Positions 9,377-17,295 of a DNA stretch of 64,000 nt are shown here, one piece after another. A program made the translations under genes and the position numbers. The stretch is from Streptomyces sp. NBC_00510 (GTDB lineage: Bacteria; Actinomycetota; Actinomycetes; Streptomycetales; Streptomycetaceae): contig CP107851.1 in the NCBI GenBank assembly GCA_036013505.1, positions 8,294,001 through 8,358,000 on the forward strand, written 5' to 3'. The notes beneath the pieces are model-generated. The model searched no databases. It had not been told where the DNA came from and was given only the letters and a program-made list of their open reading frames with translations. Positions within the stretch are counted from its first letter, which is position 1, and every line of letters starts with the position of its first letter.

Positions 9377-9501
9377 TTCTCGCTCCTGTGCGAAGTCGTG
9401 GGATCGCGCATGCGGGGACGCCGCATGCGTGGGTCGCCGGGAGTCCCGGCCGTAACGAGAGGGGGGGGAAGGGGCGGCGAGGGGCGCGCAGTCGTTGCGG
9501 C

Positions 9502-9535
9502 GTCAAGTAACCATGAGTCAGCTTGACTCGTCAAG
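9502..9535. promoter_or_regulatory. Three GTCAAG half-sites (candidate operator)
   Basis: GTCAAG occurs at 9502-9507 and 9530-9535, with the inverse CTTGAC at 9522-9527. The last two form a compact palindrome, CTTGAC-TC-GTCAAG. The cluster lies about 130 bases upstream of the cupin start. No regulator gene for it is in the immediate neighbourhood. Confidence 0.5.
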
Positions 9536-9675
9536 TAGAAGGCGGCTGAGCCCAGCTGGGCCGTCCCACGCTTTGCCATCGTTGCGGGGCGCGTCGGCTC
9601 AAGCGTCGGCCACCCCGCCGAGGGGGGTGTGTCAGGGCCCCTCGGCGGGCTCACCGCTCGTGGGGGCCGCACATA

Positions 9676-9693
9676 TGCTTGCTGCATCAAGCA
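9676..9693. promoter_or_regulatory. Inverted repeat TGCTTG-N6-CAAGCA
   Basis: An 18-bp perfect inverted repeat with a six-base spacer sits in the same divergent region. Its inner bases echo the CAAG of the GTCAAG half-sites 140 bases away, so both may be read by one regulator. Confidence 0.45.
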
Positions 9694-9888
9694 GGTTGCC
9701 GTACGCTCCGACGCGCCATCCGAAGTTCGAAGGCAACAGACCCTCACTAAAAGGTATTTGACGGAGTGTCTGTGCCCAGGCGGATGGTCGCGATCGTAGC
9801 TCGCGCAGGATCGGTCGGCCGAGCGCAGGCCGCCCACTGAGAGAAGCCCAAGGGTGGTGCGCGCAGCCATCGGGGCCAAGGAGAGTGT

Positions 9889-11286
9889 GTGGCTGTCTCG
9901 CCCATGACCGTGTACGACAGGATCGTCAGGTCGGACGTGCCCGAGCATCCCCCCATGCTGTTCGACACAGCGTGTGTGTTGGGTGGCAGTGTCGCCGGCC
10001 TTCTGGCGGCCCGGGTCCTCGCGGACCACGCCCGGACCGTTGTGATCGTCGAGCGGGACGAGACGAATACGCAGGGACACCCCCGTGCGGGCGTTCCCCA
10101 CGATCGTCAGGTGCACGGGTTGCAGGCCGGCGGGCTCGTACAACTGGAGCGGTGGCTGCCGGGATTCACGCGGGAGGCGCGGGAACTGGGCGGCGTCCTG
10201 CTCGGGCCCCGGCGTATGACCATGTACGTCGACGGCAGGGAGCAACTCCGCACCGGAGACACCGAGTTCCTTTTCTGCACCCGCCCCTTCCTCGAGTCGC
10301 GCATCCGTAGCCGGGTCCTGGCCCTGCCCAACGTGGAGACCGTGGCGGCACAGGCGACGGGCCTGGAGTACGACGACAGCGGTGCGGTGGACGCCGTGCG
10401 GTACGTCGTCGACGGTGTCGCCGGCGTGCTGCCCGTCGACTTCGTGGTGGACGCGATGGGGCGCGCCACCAAGTCCTCGGACTGGGTCGAGCAGGCGGGC
10501 TTCGACAGGCCCCGGCTGCAGCGCATGCAGACCGGGGCCCACTACGCGACGGCGCTCTTCGAGCGGACCGGCCCGCACACGGAGGAGCCGTCCTTCACGG
10601 GCGCCCGGTTCACGCTGCCGCCCGGGCCGGGCGGCCTGGCCGTGGCCCTGGCCAAGCCCGTCGAGGACGACCAGTGGCTCGTGGGGCTCACCACCTACGC
10701 GGAGGGCCGGCCTCCCCGGTCGATCGAGGAGTTCCGCGCGCTGTGCGGGAAGCTGCCGTATCCCTTCGGGGAGGTGACCAGCGGCGCCGTCACCCGGGAC
10801 GTCCTGACCTTCCACCAGTCGGACAGCCGGCGCCGTGATTTCACGGGGCTGTCGCGCTACCCCGCCGGCCTGGTCGGCGTCGGCGACGCGGTGGCCTCCC
10901 TGAACGCCACCTATGCGCAGGGCATGATGTCCGCCGCCCTCCACGCCTCCTGCCTGTCCGAATACCTGGGCGGTGGCATCGAACCCGGCGAACCGGCCAC
11001 CGAGTTCTTCGCCCTGCAGGAAGTGGCCGTCGACGCCATGTGGGCCGTCTCGGCCGGCTCGGACGCCGCCCTCCGCGACGCGATCGAGGGGGCCGAGGTG
11101 CCCGAGGAGGTGCAGCGCCAGCGCTGGGCCATGGCTCAGCTCGCACAGGCCTCGCTCACGGACGTGACGATCGCCGAAGCGAGCACGGCGGTCTTCTACG
11201 GCCTGGCCCATCCGATGTCGCTCGCCGACCCCGCCCTCCTCGAGCGGGCCATCGCCGTGAACGTCCGGGAGTCCGCGAACTCCTGA
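9889..11286 (+). CDS. FAD-dependent monooxygenase-like oxidoreductase
   Basis: The 465-residue flavoprotein has an N-terminal dinucleotide-binding fold (CVLGGSVAGLLAARVLA, about residues 29-45) followed by VVIVERDE. Later come the GVGDAVASLNATYAQGM stretch, typical of the FAD pyrophosphate-binding region of group A monooxygenases, and a helical C-terminus. It probably hydroxylates or epoxidises a small organic molecule using NAD(P)H; the substrate is unknown. The GTG at 9889 is preceded by AAGGAG; an in-frame ATG at 9904 is an alternative. It is divergent from the cupin gene and converges on a YdjC-like gene. Confidence 0.85.
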   Translation: MAVSPMTVYDRIVRSDVPEHPPMLFDTACVLGGSVAGLLAARVLADHARTVVIVERDETNTQGHPRAGVPHDRQVHGLQAGGLVQLERWLPGFTREARELGGVLLGPRRMTMYVDGREQLRTGDTEFLFCTRPFLESRIRSRVLALPNVETVAAQATGLEYDDSGAVDAVRYVVDGVAGVLPVDFVVDAMGRATKSSDWVEQAGFDRPRLQRMQTGAHYATALFERTGPHTEEPSFTGARFTLPPGPGGLAVALAKPVEDDQWLVGLTTYAEGRPPRSIEEFRALCGKLPYPFGEVTSGAVTRDVLTFHQSDSRRRDFTGLSRYPAGLVGVGDAVASLNATYAQGMMSAALHASCLSEYLGGGIEPGEPATEFFALQEVAVDAMWAVSAGSDAALRDAIEGAEVPEEVQRQRWAMAQLAQASLTDVTIAEASTAVFYGLAHPMSLADPALLERAIAVNVRESANS

Positions 11287-11300
11287 GCCGTGCACGGTAC

Positions 11301-11362
11301 GTCCACGACGGTGTCGACGGTTCTGTGGCCGGTGTGACCACTGTGCCGCGGCCGTCGTGGAC
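11301..11362. terminator. Candidate bidirectional terminator
   Basis: An 11-bp stem (GTCCACGACGG with CCGTCGTGGAC) encloses about 40 bases that can fold further. It lies in the gap between the converging monooxygenase and YdjC-like genes. Confidence 0.4.
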
Positions 11363-11367
11363 CCCGT

Positions 11368-12261
11368 TCACCGCGCGGGGTCCGTGCACCAGGCCCGCTG
11401 GACCGATCGGTAGTCGATCACGCGGATGCCCTCCTGACGCAGAACAGCACGGGCCTGCGGCGAGGTGAGGAACGCGTAGTCCGTGCGGCGTACGAGCCAG
11501 CCACCGTCGACGGCCTGCGACCGCTCATCGCCCAGACCGGGATGCACGGCCCATTCGCTGAGCCCGGCGGGCAGGGCACGCAGCATGTCGGCGTACCGGG
11601 TCGCCTTTCCCTCGATGTCGAGGGAGAAGCTGTCGAGGAAGTCGTGGTCAGGGACCGGCAGTCCGCGTTGCCGCATCGTGCTGCGCCTGGGTTCGAGCCA
11701 CACCCGGACCGCGAGTCCGTACTCGGCAGCCAGCGCCACGGTCAGGTCGAGGATGTCCTCGCGGCCGCCATCGGCGAGGCAATGGAAGTCCAGGTGGGTC
11801 GGCGTGAGCCCGGCGTCGGCGACGGCATCGATCTGGGCGCGGAACTCGAGCGCCACCTCATCGAGCCGAGCCTGGCCGAGCAACGCCGTCCGTCCGGCGG
11901 CCGTCGGCGCGAACAGCGCGCCCGTGGGGTCCAGCAGTGAGGGGATCCGTTCCTTGGCGGTCAGTGGCTCCCATGGGAGGCCGGGGAGGTCGCACACCAG
12001 GGTGAGGTGGATGCCGAACGGGATGTGGGGGCGTCGGCCGAGCAGTTGCATGGCCTGCGGCGCCGCGGGACACGGGACCATCAGGCTGCACGAACTGGCG
12101 ATGCCTTCTTCGAGCGACTCGATCACGGCGGCGTTGATCGCCGGGTACATCCCGAAGTCATCGCAGTTGACGATCAGGAGCCGGGCATCGGGCGGATACC
12201 CCAGCAACTCGCTCGACGACTGTGCCGGCGTGACGGCTGCGGACCCGGTGGTTTCGTCCAT
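11368..12261 (-). CDS. YdjC/ChbG-family carbohydrate deacetylase
   Basis: The 297-residue protein has the YdjC pattern: LLIVNCDDFGMYPAIN near residues 28-43 with the paired metal-binding aspartates, HLDFHCLADG in the middle, and HPGLGD late. Characterised ChbG-like enzymes remove acetyl groups from N-acetylated oligosaccharides with a divalent metal. The substrate here cannot be told. It is divergent from the YCII-type gene at 12378. Confidence 0.85.
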   Translation of the reverse strand: MDETTGSAAVTPAQSSSELLGYPPDARLLIVNCDDFGMYPAINAAVIESLEEGIASSCSLMVPCPAAPQAMQLLGRRPHIPFGIHLTLVCDLPGLPWEPLTAKERIPSLLDPTGALFAPTAAGRTALLGQARLDEVALEFRAQIDAVADAGLTPTHLDFHCLADGGREDILDLTVALAAEYGLAVRVWLEPRRSTMRQRGLPVPDHDFLDSFSLDIEGKATRYADMLRALPAGLSEWAVHPGLGDERSQAVDGGWLVRRTDYAFLTSPQARAVLRQEGIRVIDYRSVQRAWCTDPAR

Positions 12262-12377
12262 GCCCGCAGTCTGAGCGGCGGCCGGACGTCACGCACCGGA
12301 ATATCACCGCCTTGGCGTGGCCGGACGGCGCCGGTGCGTTCGAGCGGGTCGGGCCTGCGCTGGGGGAGAGTGTGCGC

Positions 12378-12926
12378 ATGGAGTTCTTCTGCTACCACCG
12401 TGACCGGCCCGATTCGCTGACGCTGCGTCAAGAGCTGCTGGAGCAGCACTGGTCGTACATGGACCAGTACGAGAAGGAGATGATCGCCCGCGGCCCGACC
12501 CTCACCGCCGAGGACGGCGAGCCCACCGGCAGCGTGCACATAGTCGACCTGCCGAACGCTGCCGCTGCCCGCGCGTTCGCCTTCGACGAGCCCGGCTACC
12601 AGGCGGGCGTGTACCGGGACGTGCTGGTGCGCCGGTGGCGCAACCTGCTGGGGCGCACCATGTGGGACTTCCCCGGTGGCCGTACCGGCGGCAACCGGTA
12701 CCTGGTGCTCGGCCTCGGGACGGGCCGGGGAGCCGACCTCGTCGTGCCGCCCACGCGGGACGACCTGATCGCGTACGGGCCCCTGCTGTCCGACGACGGC
12801 AGCACGTGGCTCGGGACGGCGGCACTGGTCCGGGCACCGGACGGGGACGCCGCGCGCGCTGTCCTGACCCCCGACGCGTACGCCGGGATCGAGGTCCACA
12901 ACTGGCAGTTCGGCGGCAGGTCGTGA
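12378..12926 (+). CDS. YCII-related domain protein
   Basis: The 182-residue product has two YCII-like (dimeric alpha+beta barrel) portions. The first, residues 1-80, reads MEFFCYHRDRPDSLTLRQ and later ARAFAFDEPGYQAGVY. The second spans about 95-180. The ATG at 12378 follows GGGGGAGAG at seven bases. YCII folds are found in small enzymes and unknown stress proteins; no reaction can be assigned. Confidence 0.72.
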   Translation: MEFFCYHRDRPDSLTLRQELLEQHWSYMDQYEKEMIARGPTLTAEDGEPTGSVHIVDLPNAAAARAFAFDEPGYQAGVYRDVLVRRWRNLLGRTMWDFPGGRTGGNRYLVLGLGTGRGADLVVPPTRDDLIAYGPLLSDDGSTWLGTAALVRAPDGDAARAVLTPDAYAGIEVHNWQFGGRS

Positions 12927-12998
12927 TGTGAGGGGGCGGGGGCTCCGGGCCGTCAGGCCTGGAGCGCGAGGGCCGGGCGTGACCCTCCAGGGTTCCGG

Positions 12999-13931
12999 TC
13001 AGGGGTCCGGATCGTCGAGGCGTGCGATCAGCCGGTCGGCGTGGGCGGCCGCTTCATGGGCCCGGCGGCGGGCGTCGCGGGCGGCCTTGTCGGCCTCACG
13101 CAGCAGCCGTCGGGCCTGGCCCTGGCCGTCGCGGGCTGCCCGTACGGTCTGCTCCGCGTCCTTGACCTGCCCGAGCAGTCCGTCGAGGCGGGCCTGGGCC
13201 TCGTCGCGGTGCCGGTCCGCCGCGTCCAGGCCTTCCCGGGCGGCCGCTGCCCGGGCCTCGGCTTCCTGCTCCGCCCGGCGGGCCTGCTGTCCGGCCTGCT
13301 CGGCTTCCTCGCGTCGGCGCTGTCGCTCCGCATCGCGGCGGGCCCGCTCCGTGTCCTCGGCGGTCCGTGCCGGCTTCTTCTTCGCCCGTACGGGGGCGGG
13401 TGGTGTGCGGTGCGTGCCCTGGGCGGTGGTGGCCTGGCCGGTGATGTCCACGGTCGCCGACAGTGGCTTGGTCAGGCGGCCCTCCGCGAACGCCGCGCCG
13501 GCGTCGGGGTCGGCCAGTGCGGCGTGCAGGGTCTCCTCCACTTCCTGCACGGCTTGGCCGGCGAGGGGCTGTCCGGCTTCCGCGGCCAGTCGTCCGGCTT
13601 GCCCGGACAGTGCCTGCACGAGCTCCCGCTGCTGCCGGTTGAGCCGGCGGAGTTGTTCTCCGTCCAGGCTGCGGTGGGCCTGCCGCAGTGCTTCGCCGAG
13701 TTGGAGGAGCGGCCCGATCTCGTCCCGGCGTTCGCGGGCCAGCAGATTGGCGGCCCAGGCCGAGGTGGTGGGCTTGCGCAGGGCCGCGATCCGGTCGGCG
13801 AGGGGCCGGTCGCCGGCCTTCCTGGCGGCCTGCGCGTACGCGTTGCGGGCGGCGGTGAACTGCGCGGGCGGCAGCCGGTACAGCTCGTCGGCGACCGAGT
13901 CGAGGTCGGCGGGAGCGTCCTTGCCTGCCAC
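12999..13931 (-). CDS. Conserved actinobacterial coiled-coil protein of unknown function
   Basis: The 310-residue product is rich in Ala, Arg, Glu and Gln. It begins DLDSVADELYRLPPAQFTAA, has a conserved-looking TTSAWAANLLARERRDEIGP segment, and ends in about 110 residues of strong heptad-like coiled coil (from around residue 190). The GTG at 13931 is supported by AGGTGG six bases upstream. I recognise the pattern as an actinobacterial hypothetical family but know no function. There is no signal peptide or membrane segment, so it is cytoplasmic. Confidence 0.75.
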   Translation of the reverse strand: MAGKDAPADLDSVADELYRLPPAQFTAARNAYAQAARKAGDRPLADRIAALRKPTTSAWAANLLARERRDEIGPLLQLGEALRQAHRSLDGEQLRRLNRQQRELVQALSGQAGRLAAEAGQPLAGQAVQEVEETLHAALADPDAGAAFAEGRLTKPLSATVDITGQATTAQGTHRTPPAPVRAKKKPARTAEDTERARRDAERQRRREEAEQAGQQARRAEQEAEARAAAAREGLDAADRHRDEAQARLDGLLGQVKDAEQTVRAARDGQGQARRLLREADKAARDARRRAHEAAAHADRLIARLDDPDP

Positions 13932-14054
13932 GGTGCACCACCTGCCCGGCCGTCGGCCCCGCACGGGGCGCGCCGGGGACCGTTGCCGCCCATCGAACAA
14001 CCGCCCCGGCCTTCCCGCAGCCGCACGGCGCCCAATCGGGTCGGGGACGCGGGT

Positions 14055-14897
14055 CTACTGGGTGCCGAGGGCCTCGCGGAGGTGCTTACCGAACTCGGTG
14101 GGGTGTGTCGTCAGGCCGATGTGGCTGCCGGGGAAGTACCGGAGTTCCGTGCCGAGGTGCTCGGCCAGGGAGGCCGCCGCGCGGTGGGGGAGCTCGCCGC
14201 GCGAGTCCTGGCCGGCGGCGAGCACGACCCGGTCCGACAGCGCCTTGAGGCGGCCGGTGTCGGGGGCGTAGGACATGAAGGCGGGCACGATGCGGCCGAC
14301 GAAGAGGGGCAGGTTGCCCATGGTCCGCTCGACCCGCGCCGCCGCTCGTGGCGGCAGCTTGACCTCGGGCTTCGGGTCGGTGGTGTCGTCGTCCTTCCTC
14401 ATGCCCTCGGCGAACGCGGCCATCGCCGCCTTGAGCCCTTGGGCGCGGAAGGTGTCCCGCACGCGGGCGACGAGTGCGCGGTGTTCGGGGGCGTCGGGGA
14501 GGACGTCCACGACCGGCGGTTCGTGTGCGACGAGGCGTGCGACGCGTTCGGGGTGGGTGGTGAGCAGGTGGAGGGCGGTGATCGCGCCCGAGCTGGCGCC
14601 GAAGACGCGGGCGGGTTCGTCGGGCGAGAGCAGGTCGAGGAGGTGGAGTGCGTCGTCGGCGTGTTCGGCGACGTGCTGTTCCGCGTCGGGGTCGTCGAGG
14701 GTGCTGCGGGACATGCCGCGCGGGTCGTAGGTCGCGACCGTGTACGCGGCGGCCAGGTCGTCGGCGATGTCGTCGAAGGTCGCGGCGCCGCCGGTTCCTC
14801 CCGCGATCAGGAGCAGGAGGGGGCCCCGGCCGCGGACTTCGTAGTGCAGGGTCGCGCCGTTCACGCGCAGGCTGCCGGTGGAGAGGTCGGTCGTCAT
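14055..14897 (-). CDS. Alpha/beta hydrolase
   Basis: The 280-residue protein has an alpha/beta hydrolase fold: LLLLIAGGTGGAATF for the oxyanion region, nucleophile Ser103 in GASSGA (an unusual elbow, normally GxSxG), and His in FPGSHIGLTTHP near residue 258. It is the second gene of a two-gene unit. Its ATG overlaps the stop of the upstream TetR gene by four bases, implying translational coupling, and it is presumably the gene the TetR controls. The substrate is unknown; an ester, lactone or epoxide is possible. Confidence 0.85.
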   Translation of the reverse strand: MTTDLSTGSLRVNGATLHYEVRGRGPLLLLIAGGTGGAATFDDIADDLAAAYTVATYDPRGMSRSTLDDPDAEQHVAEHADDALHLLDLLSPDEPARVFGASSGAITALHLLTTHPERVARLVAHEPPVVDVLPDAPEHRALVARVRDTFRAQGLKAAMAAFAEGMRKDDDTTDPKPEVKLPPRAAARVERTMGNLPLFVGRIVPAFMSYAPDTGRLKALSDRVVLAAGQDSRGELPHRAAASLAEHLGTELRYFPGSHIGLTTHPTEFGKHLREALGTQ

Positions 14898-15490
14898 GGG
14901 GCTGCTTCTCCTTCTCGGGACGGGGGCCAGTGCTCCAGGAGGTGGTGCAGGGCGTCGAGGGCGCGGAGCCAGGACTGCTGCGGTGAGCGCCGGTGGGCGA
15001 AGCCGCCGGCGGCCTCCAGGGCGACGAACCCGTGGAAGGTGCTGCGCAGCAGCCGTACGGCGTCGGTGAGGTCGGGCTCTGCGAGTCCGTAGGCGCGGAG
15101 CATGCCGTAGGTCAGCTCGACGGCGCGTCGTGGTCCGCGGGCTTTGGCGGCCAGTTCGGGGTCGATCTGCAGGGGGGTCTGCGTCGCGGTGTAGCGGCCG
15201 GGGTGCTGGTGGGCGTACTCGCGCCAGGCGTTGGCGAACGCGATGAGCGCGTCCTTGCCGGCCCGGCCCGCGGTGGCCTCGGCGATGCGGATGGTCTTCT
15301 CGTCGGCGGCCAGGAGCGCGATCCGTCCGCGCAGGTCCTCAAGGTTGCGCACGTGCGTGTAGAGGCTGGCGTCCCTGACGCCGAGCCGCCGGGCGACCTG
15401 GGACATGGTCACCTGGTCGAGTCCGACCTCGTCCGCCAGCTCGGCGCCCGCGACCGTCACCCGTTCCGCCGTCAGTCCGGCTCGCACCAT
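14894..15490 (-). CDS. TetR-family transcriptional repressor
   Basis: The 198-residue protein has an N-terminal TetR helix-turn-helix (VTMSQVARRLGVRDASLYTH, residues about 27-46) and a C-terminal ligand domain with LLRSTFHGFVALEAAGGF, resembling the WHG/TetR_C_33 type. It is transcribed first, ahead of the coupled hydrolase. A 19-bp palindrome just upstream is the likely operator, giving autoregulation of the pair. Confidence 0.88.
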   Translation of the reverse strand: MVRAGLTAERVTVAGAELADEVGLDQVTMSQVARRLGVRDASLYTHVRNLEDLRGRIALLAADEKTIRIAEATAGRAGKDALIAFANAWREYAHQHPGRYTATQTPLQIDPELAAKARGPRRAVELTYGMLRAYGLAEPDLTDAVRLLRSTFHGFVALEAAGGFAHRRSPQQSWLRALDALHHLLEHWPPSREGEAAP

Positions 15491-15525
15491 GAACCCTCCC
15501 GCTTGCTCCTAGGAGCCCTCACTTT

Positions 15526-15544
15526 AACCTAGGGGTCCTAGGTT
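15526..15544. promoter_or_regulatory. Palindromic operator AACCTAGG-N3-CCTAGGTT
   Basis: This is a perfect 8+3+8 palindrome 35 bases upstream of the TetR start. A related TCCTAGGA palindrome lies at 15507-15514, giving tandem CCTAGG cores. It is the likely binding site of the TetR protein encoded next to it. Confidence 0.7.
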
Positions 15545-15657
15545 GCGCGAAGGGTTATCCGCATGCCCGAGCAGCTTCCCGGCGTGGCAGCACGGGTTCT
15601 CTGCCCCGAGGTGGTGCGGGCGGGGTCCTTGGCGGGGAGGCTCTGCCGCCCGGGATG

Positions 15658-15780
15658 TCAGCCGTTGTCCCGCTCGGCCGTGGTCAGGTCCTCGGCGAGG
15701 CGCCAGCCGTCCCCCGCGGGCTCGAACACGAAGAGGTGGGAGCTCACCCAGGGAATGGTCCGTGAGGCCGCCTCGCTCAC
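15658..15780 (-). CDS. Small ORF coupled to the FBP gene (possible gene remnant)
   Basis: A 40-codon frame reads VSEAASRTIPWVSSHLFVFE and continues to TTAERDNG. Its GTG overlaps the stop of the upstream FBP-domain gene by four bases (GTGA). Third-position GC is high, so it looks protein-coding. It could be a real small gene or the C-terminal remnant of a larger protein. No family is recognised. Confidence 0.45.
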   Translation of the reverse strand: MSEAASRTIPWVSSHLFVFEPAGDGWRLAEDLTTAERDNG

Positions 15781-16268
15781 ATGGTGACCTTGGCGATGAA
15801 CGCGGCGAGGTTCGCGACGGTCCGCTGGATCTTCTCCTCCAGGGTGAGCGTCTCGTGGAGCCGCGCGCCGATGCCCGCGTCCTTCATGCCCCGCACGTAC
15901 AACGGGCAGGCGAGGTCGCTGCACATGTAGGCGCCCACGGTGTTGCCCTGCTGCCCGGCCTTGCCGGCTTTCGCGGCGACCATGAGCGAGACGCCCCCGG
16001 AGTGGGTGGTCAGGCACATCGAGCACATGCTGAGCCGTGCCTGCCAGGAGGCCGGGCCCGAGGTGCGCAGGGCGAGGGCCACCGTGCGGCCGTCCAGCTC
16101 GGTGGCGAGGTAGGACCGGTCGGGGGCCTGGGGGTCCCGCCAGCCGAGGAAGTCCAGGTCTTCCCACGGCTGCTCGGCCAGGTCACGGGGGACGAACAGG
16201 CGCTTGGCCTCGCCCTTGGTGCAGTTCACGAACGCGCTGCGGATCTCTTGCTCGGTCAACGGCTTCAT
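15777..16268 (-). CDS. FBP domain protein (FusB-like, EF-G-binding zinc-finger type)
   Basis: The 163-residue protein matches the FBP family. The N-terminal helical part begins MKPLTEQEIRSAFVNCTKGE. A C-terminal four-cysteine treble-clef zinc finger has Cys82 and Cys85 in CSMC and Cys116 and Cys121 in CSDLAC. FusB-type proteins bind elongation factor G and release it from fusidic-acid-stalled ribosomes; many actinobacterial homologues have unknown roles. The start is preceded by an AT-rich stretch. The small 40-codon frame downstream overlaps its stop. Confidence 0.82.
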   Translation of the reverse strand: MKPLTEQEIRSAFVNCTKGEAKRLFVPRDLAEQPWEDLDFLGWRDPQAPDRSYLATELDGRTVALALRTSGPASWQARLSMCSMCLTTHSGGVSLMVAAKAGKAGQQGNTVGAYMCSDLACPLYVRGMKDAGIGARLHETLTLEEKIQRTVANLAAFIAKVTM

Positions 16269-16389
16269 GAGGCGGCAGGCTAGTTTGCCTAAAGCAATTA
16301 GGCAAGTTCTTAATAATCATCACTGGATGGTAAGAAGGCTTTGGTTCCCGCACCCCCGCCGCCGGGAAGGCGGCGGGGCGCCGGAGGGG

Positions 16390-17193
16390 TCAGTTCGGGC
16401 GGGTGGCGGAGATTCCGCCGTCCACGTAGAGCGTGATGCCGTGGACCATGGCCGCGTCGTCGCTGGCGACGTACAGAACGCCCTTGGCGATGTCGTCGGG
16501 CCGGATCACCACGCCTGCCGGGGTGGCGGCGGTCATCGCGTCGAGCTCCGCACGGGCCGCCTCGTTGCCCGGCGTGAGGGTCGCCCCGGGCGCGACGGCG
16601 TTCACCCGCACGCCGCGCGGGCCGTACTCCGCGGCCCAGCTGCGGGTGAGCTGCTCGTCCGCCGCCTTGGTCGCGGTGTACATCGCCGCGTAGGGGCTGC
16701 CGACCTGGGCCATCCAGGAGCCGATGGTGACGATGACACCGTTGCCCCGCTCGGCCATGGCCGGCGCCATCGCGGCGACCAGCACATGCGGGGCGCGGAC
16801 GTTGACAGCGAGCATGGCGTCCAGGTCGGCGTCCGGCAGGTCCTCGGTCGCCGTCGCCGGGTAGATGCCCGCGCTGTTGACCAGGATGTCGACGCGTCCG
16901 CCGAGCACGTCGGTGGCCTCCGCGGCGAAGGCCCGCAGCTGCTCGTAGCTGCCTGCCAGGTCCGCCGCGACGAAGTCGGCCCGGCCGCCGGCCCGCCGGA
17001 TGTCCTCGACGACCTCCTTGCCGCGGGATCCCTGCCGGCCGCTGACGACGACGTGGGCACCCTCGCCGGCGAACGTGCGGGCTATCGCCGCACCGATCCC
17101 GCTGGTCGAGCCGGTGATCACGGCGGTGCGGCCGGCCAGCCGGGAACCGGGGGTGGAGGGTGTGCTGTCTGTGGTGTGAAGAGAAGTGGTCAT
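16390..17193 (-). CDS. SDR-family NAD(P)-dependent oxidoreductase
   Basis: The 267-residue classical short-chain dehydrogenase has the cofactor motif TGSTSGIGAA near residues 26-35, NSAGIY (NNAG variant), the catalytic region GSWMAQVGSPYAAMYTATKA with Ser, Tyr and Lys, and the C-terminal YVDGGISATRPN. The ATG at 17193 is chosen because AGGGACCC immediately precedes it. It is divergent from an XRE/MmyB-type regulator, a common arrangement in Streptomyces in which the regulator controls the SDR. Confidence 0.88.
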   Translation of the reverse strand: MTTSLHTTDSTPSTPGSRLAGRTAVITGSTSGIGAAIARTFAGEGAHVVVSGRQGSRGKEVVEDIRRAGGRADFVAADLAGSYEQLRAFAAEATDVLGGRVDILVNSAGIYPATATEDLPDADLDAMLAVNVRAPHVLVAAMAPAMAERGNGVIVTIGSWMAQVGSPYAAMYTATKAADEQLTRSWAAEYGPRGVRVNAVAPGATLTPGNEAARAELDAMTAATPAGVVIRPDDIAKGVLYVASDDAAMVHGITLYVDGGISATRPN

Positions 17194-17228
17194 GGGTCCC
17201 TGTCTACGGCGGCCCGCCGGCATCGGGC

Positions 17229-17246
17229 CAGGTCAGGACGTACCTG
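17229..17246. promoter_or_regulatory. Inverted repeat CAGGT-N8-ACCTG between the SDR and its regulator
   Basis: An imperfect palindrome lies midway in the 102-bp divergent gap. It is the best candidate site for the XRE/MmyB-type protein to control both genes. Confidence 0.4.
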
Positions 17247-17295
17247 GGCATGGCAGGACCACCCAGGGCGACGGCGTGCCGCCTACCCTGGAGCC

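Larger units (their letters stand above)
9377..9888. other. Divergent intergenic region between the cupin and monooxygenase genes
   Basis: No gene is supportable here. The region holds the two candidate operators listed separately (9502-9535 and 9676-9693) and presumably both divergent promoters. Confidence 0.5.

Noticed and set aside
9208..11295. 695-codon minus-strand frame opposite the FAD monooxygenase
   Set aside because: His/Gly/Arg-rich antisense shadow without motifs; the plus strand has a clear flavoprotein.
12312..12377. Longer start for the YCII-type gene
   Set aside because: The ATG at 12378 has a strong ribosome site at proper distance; the upstream 22 codons have none and overlap the divergent promoter region.
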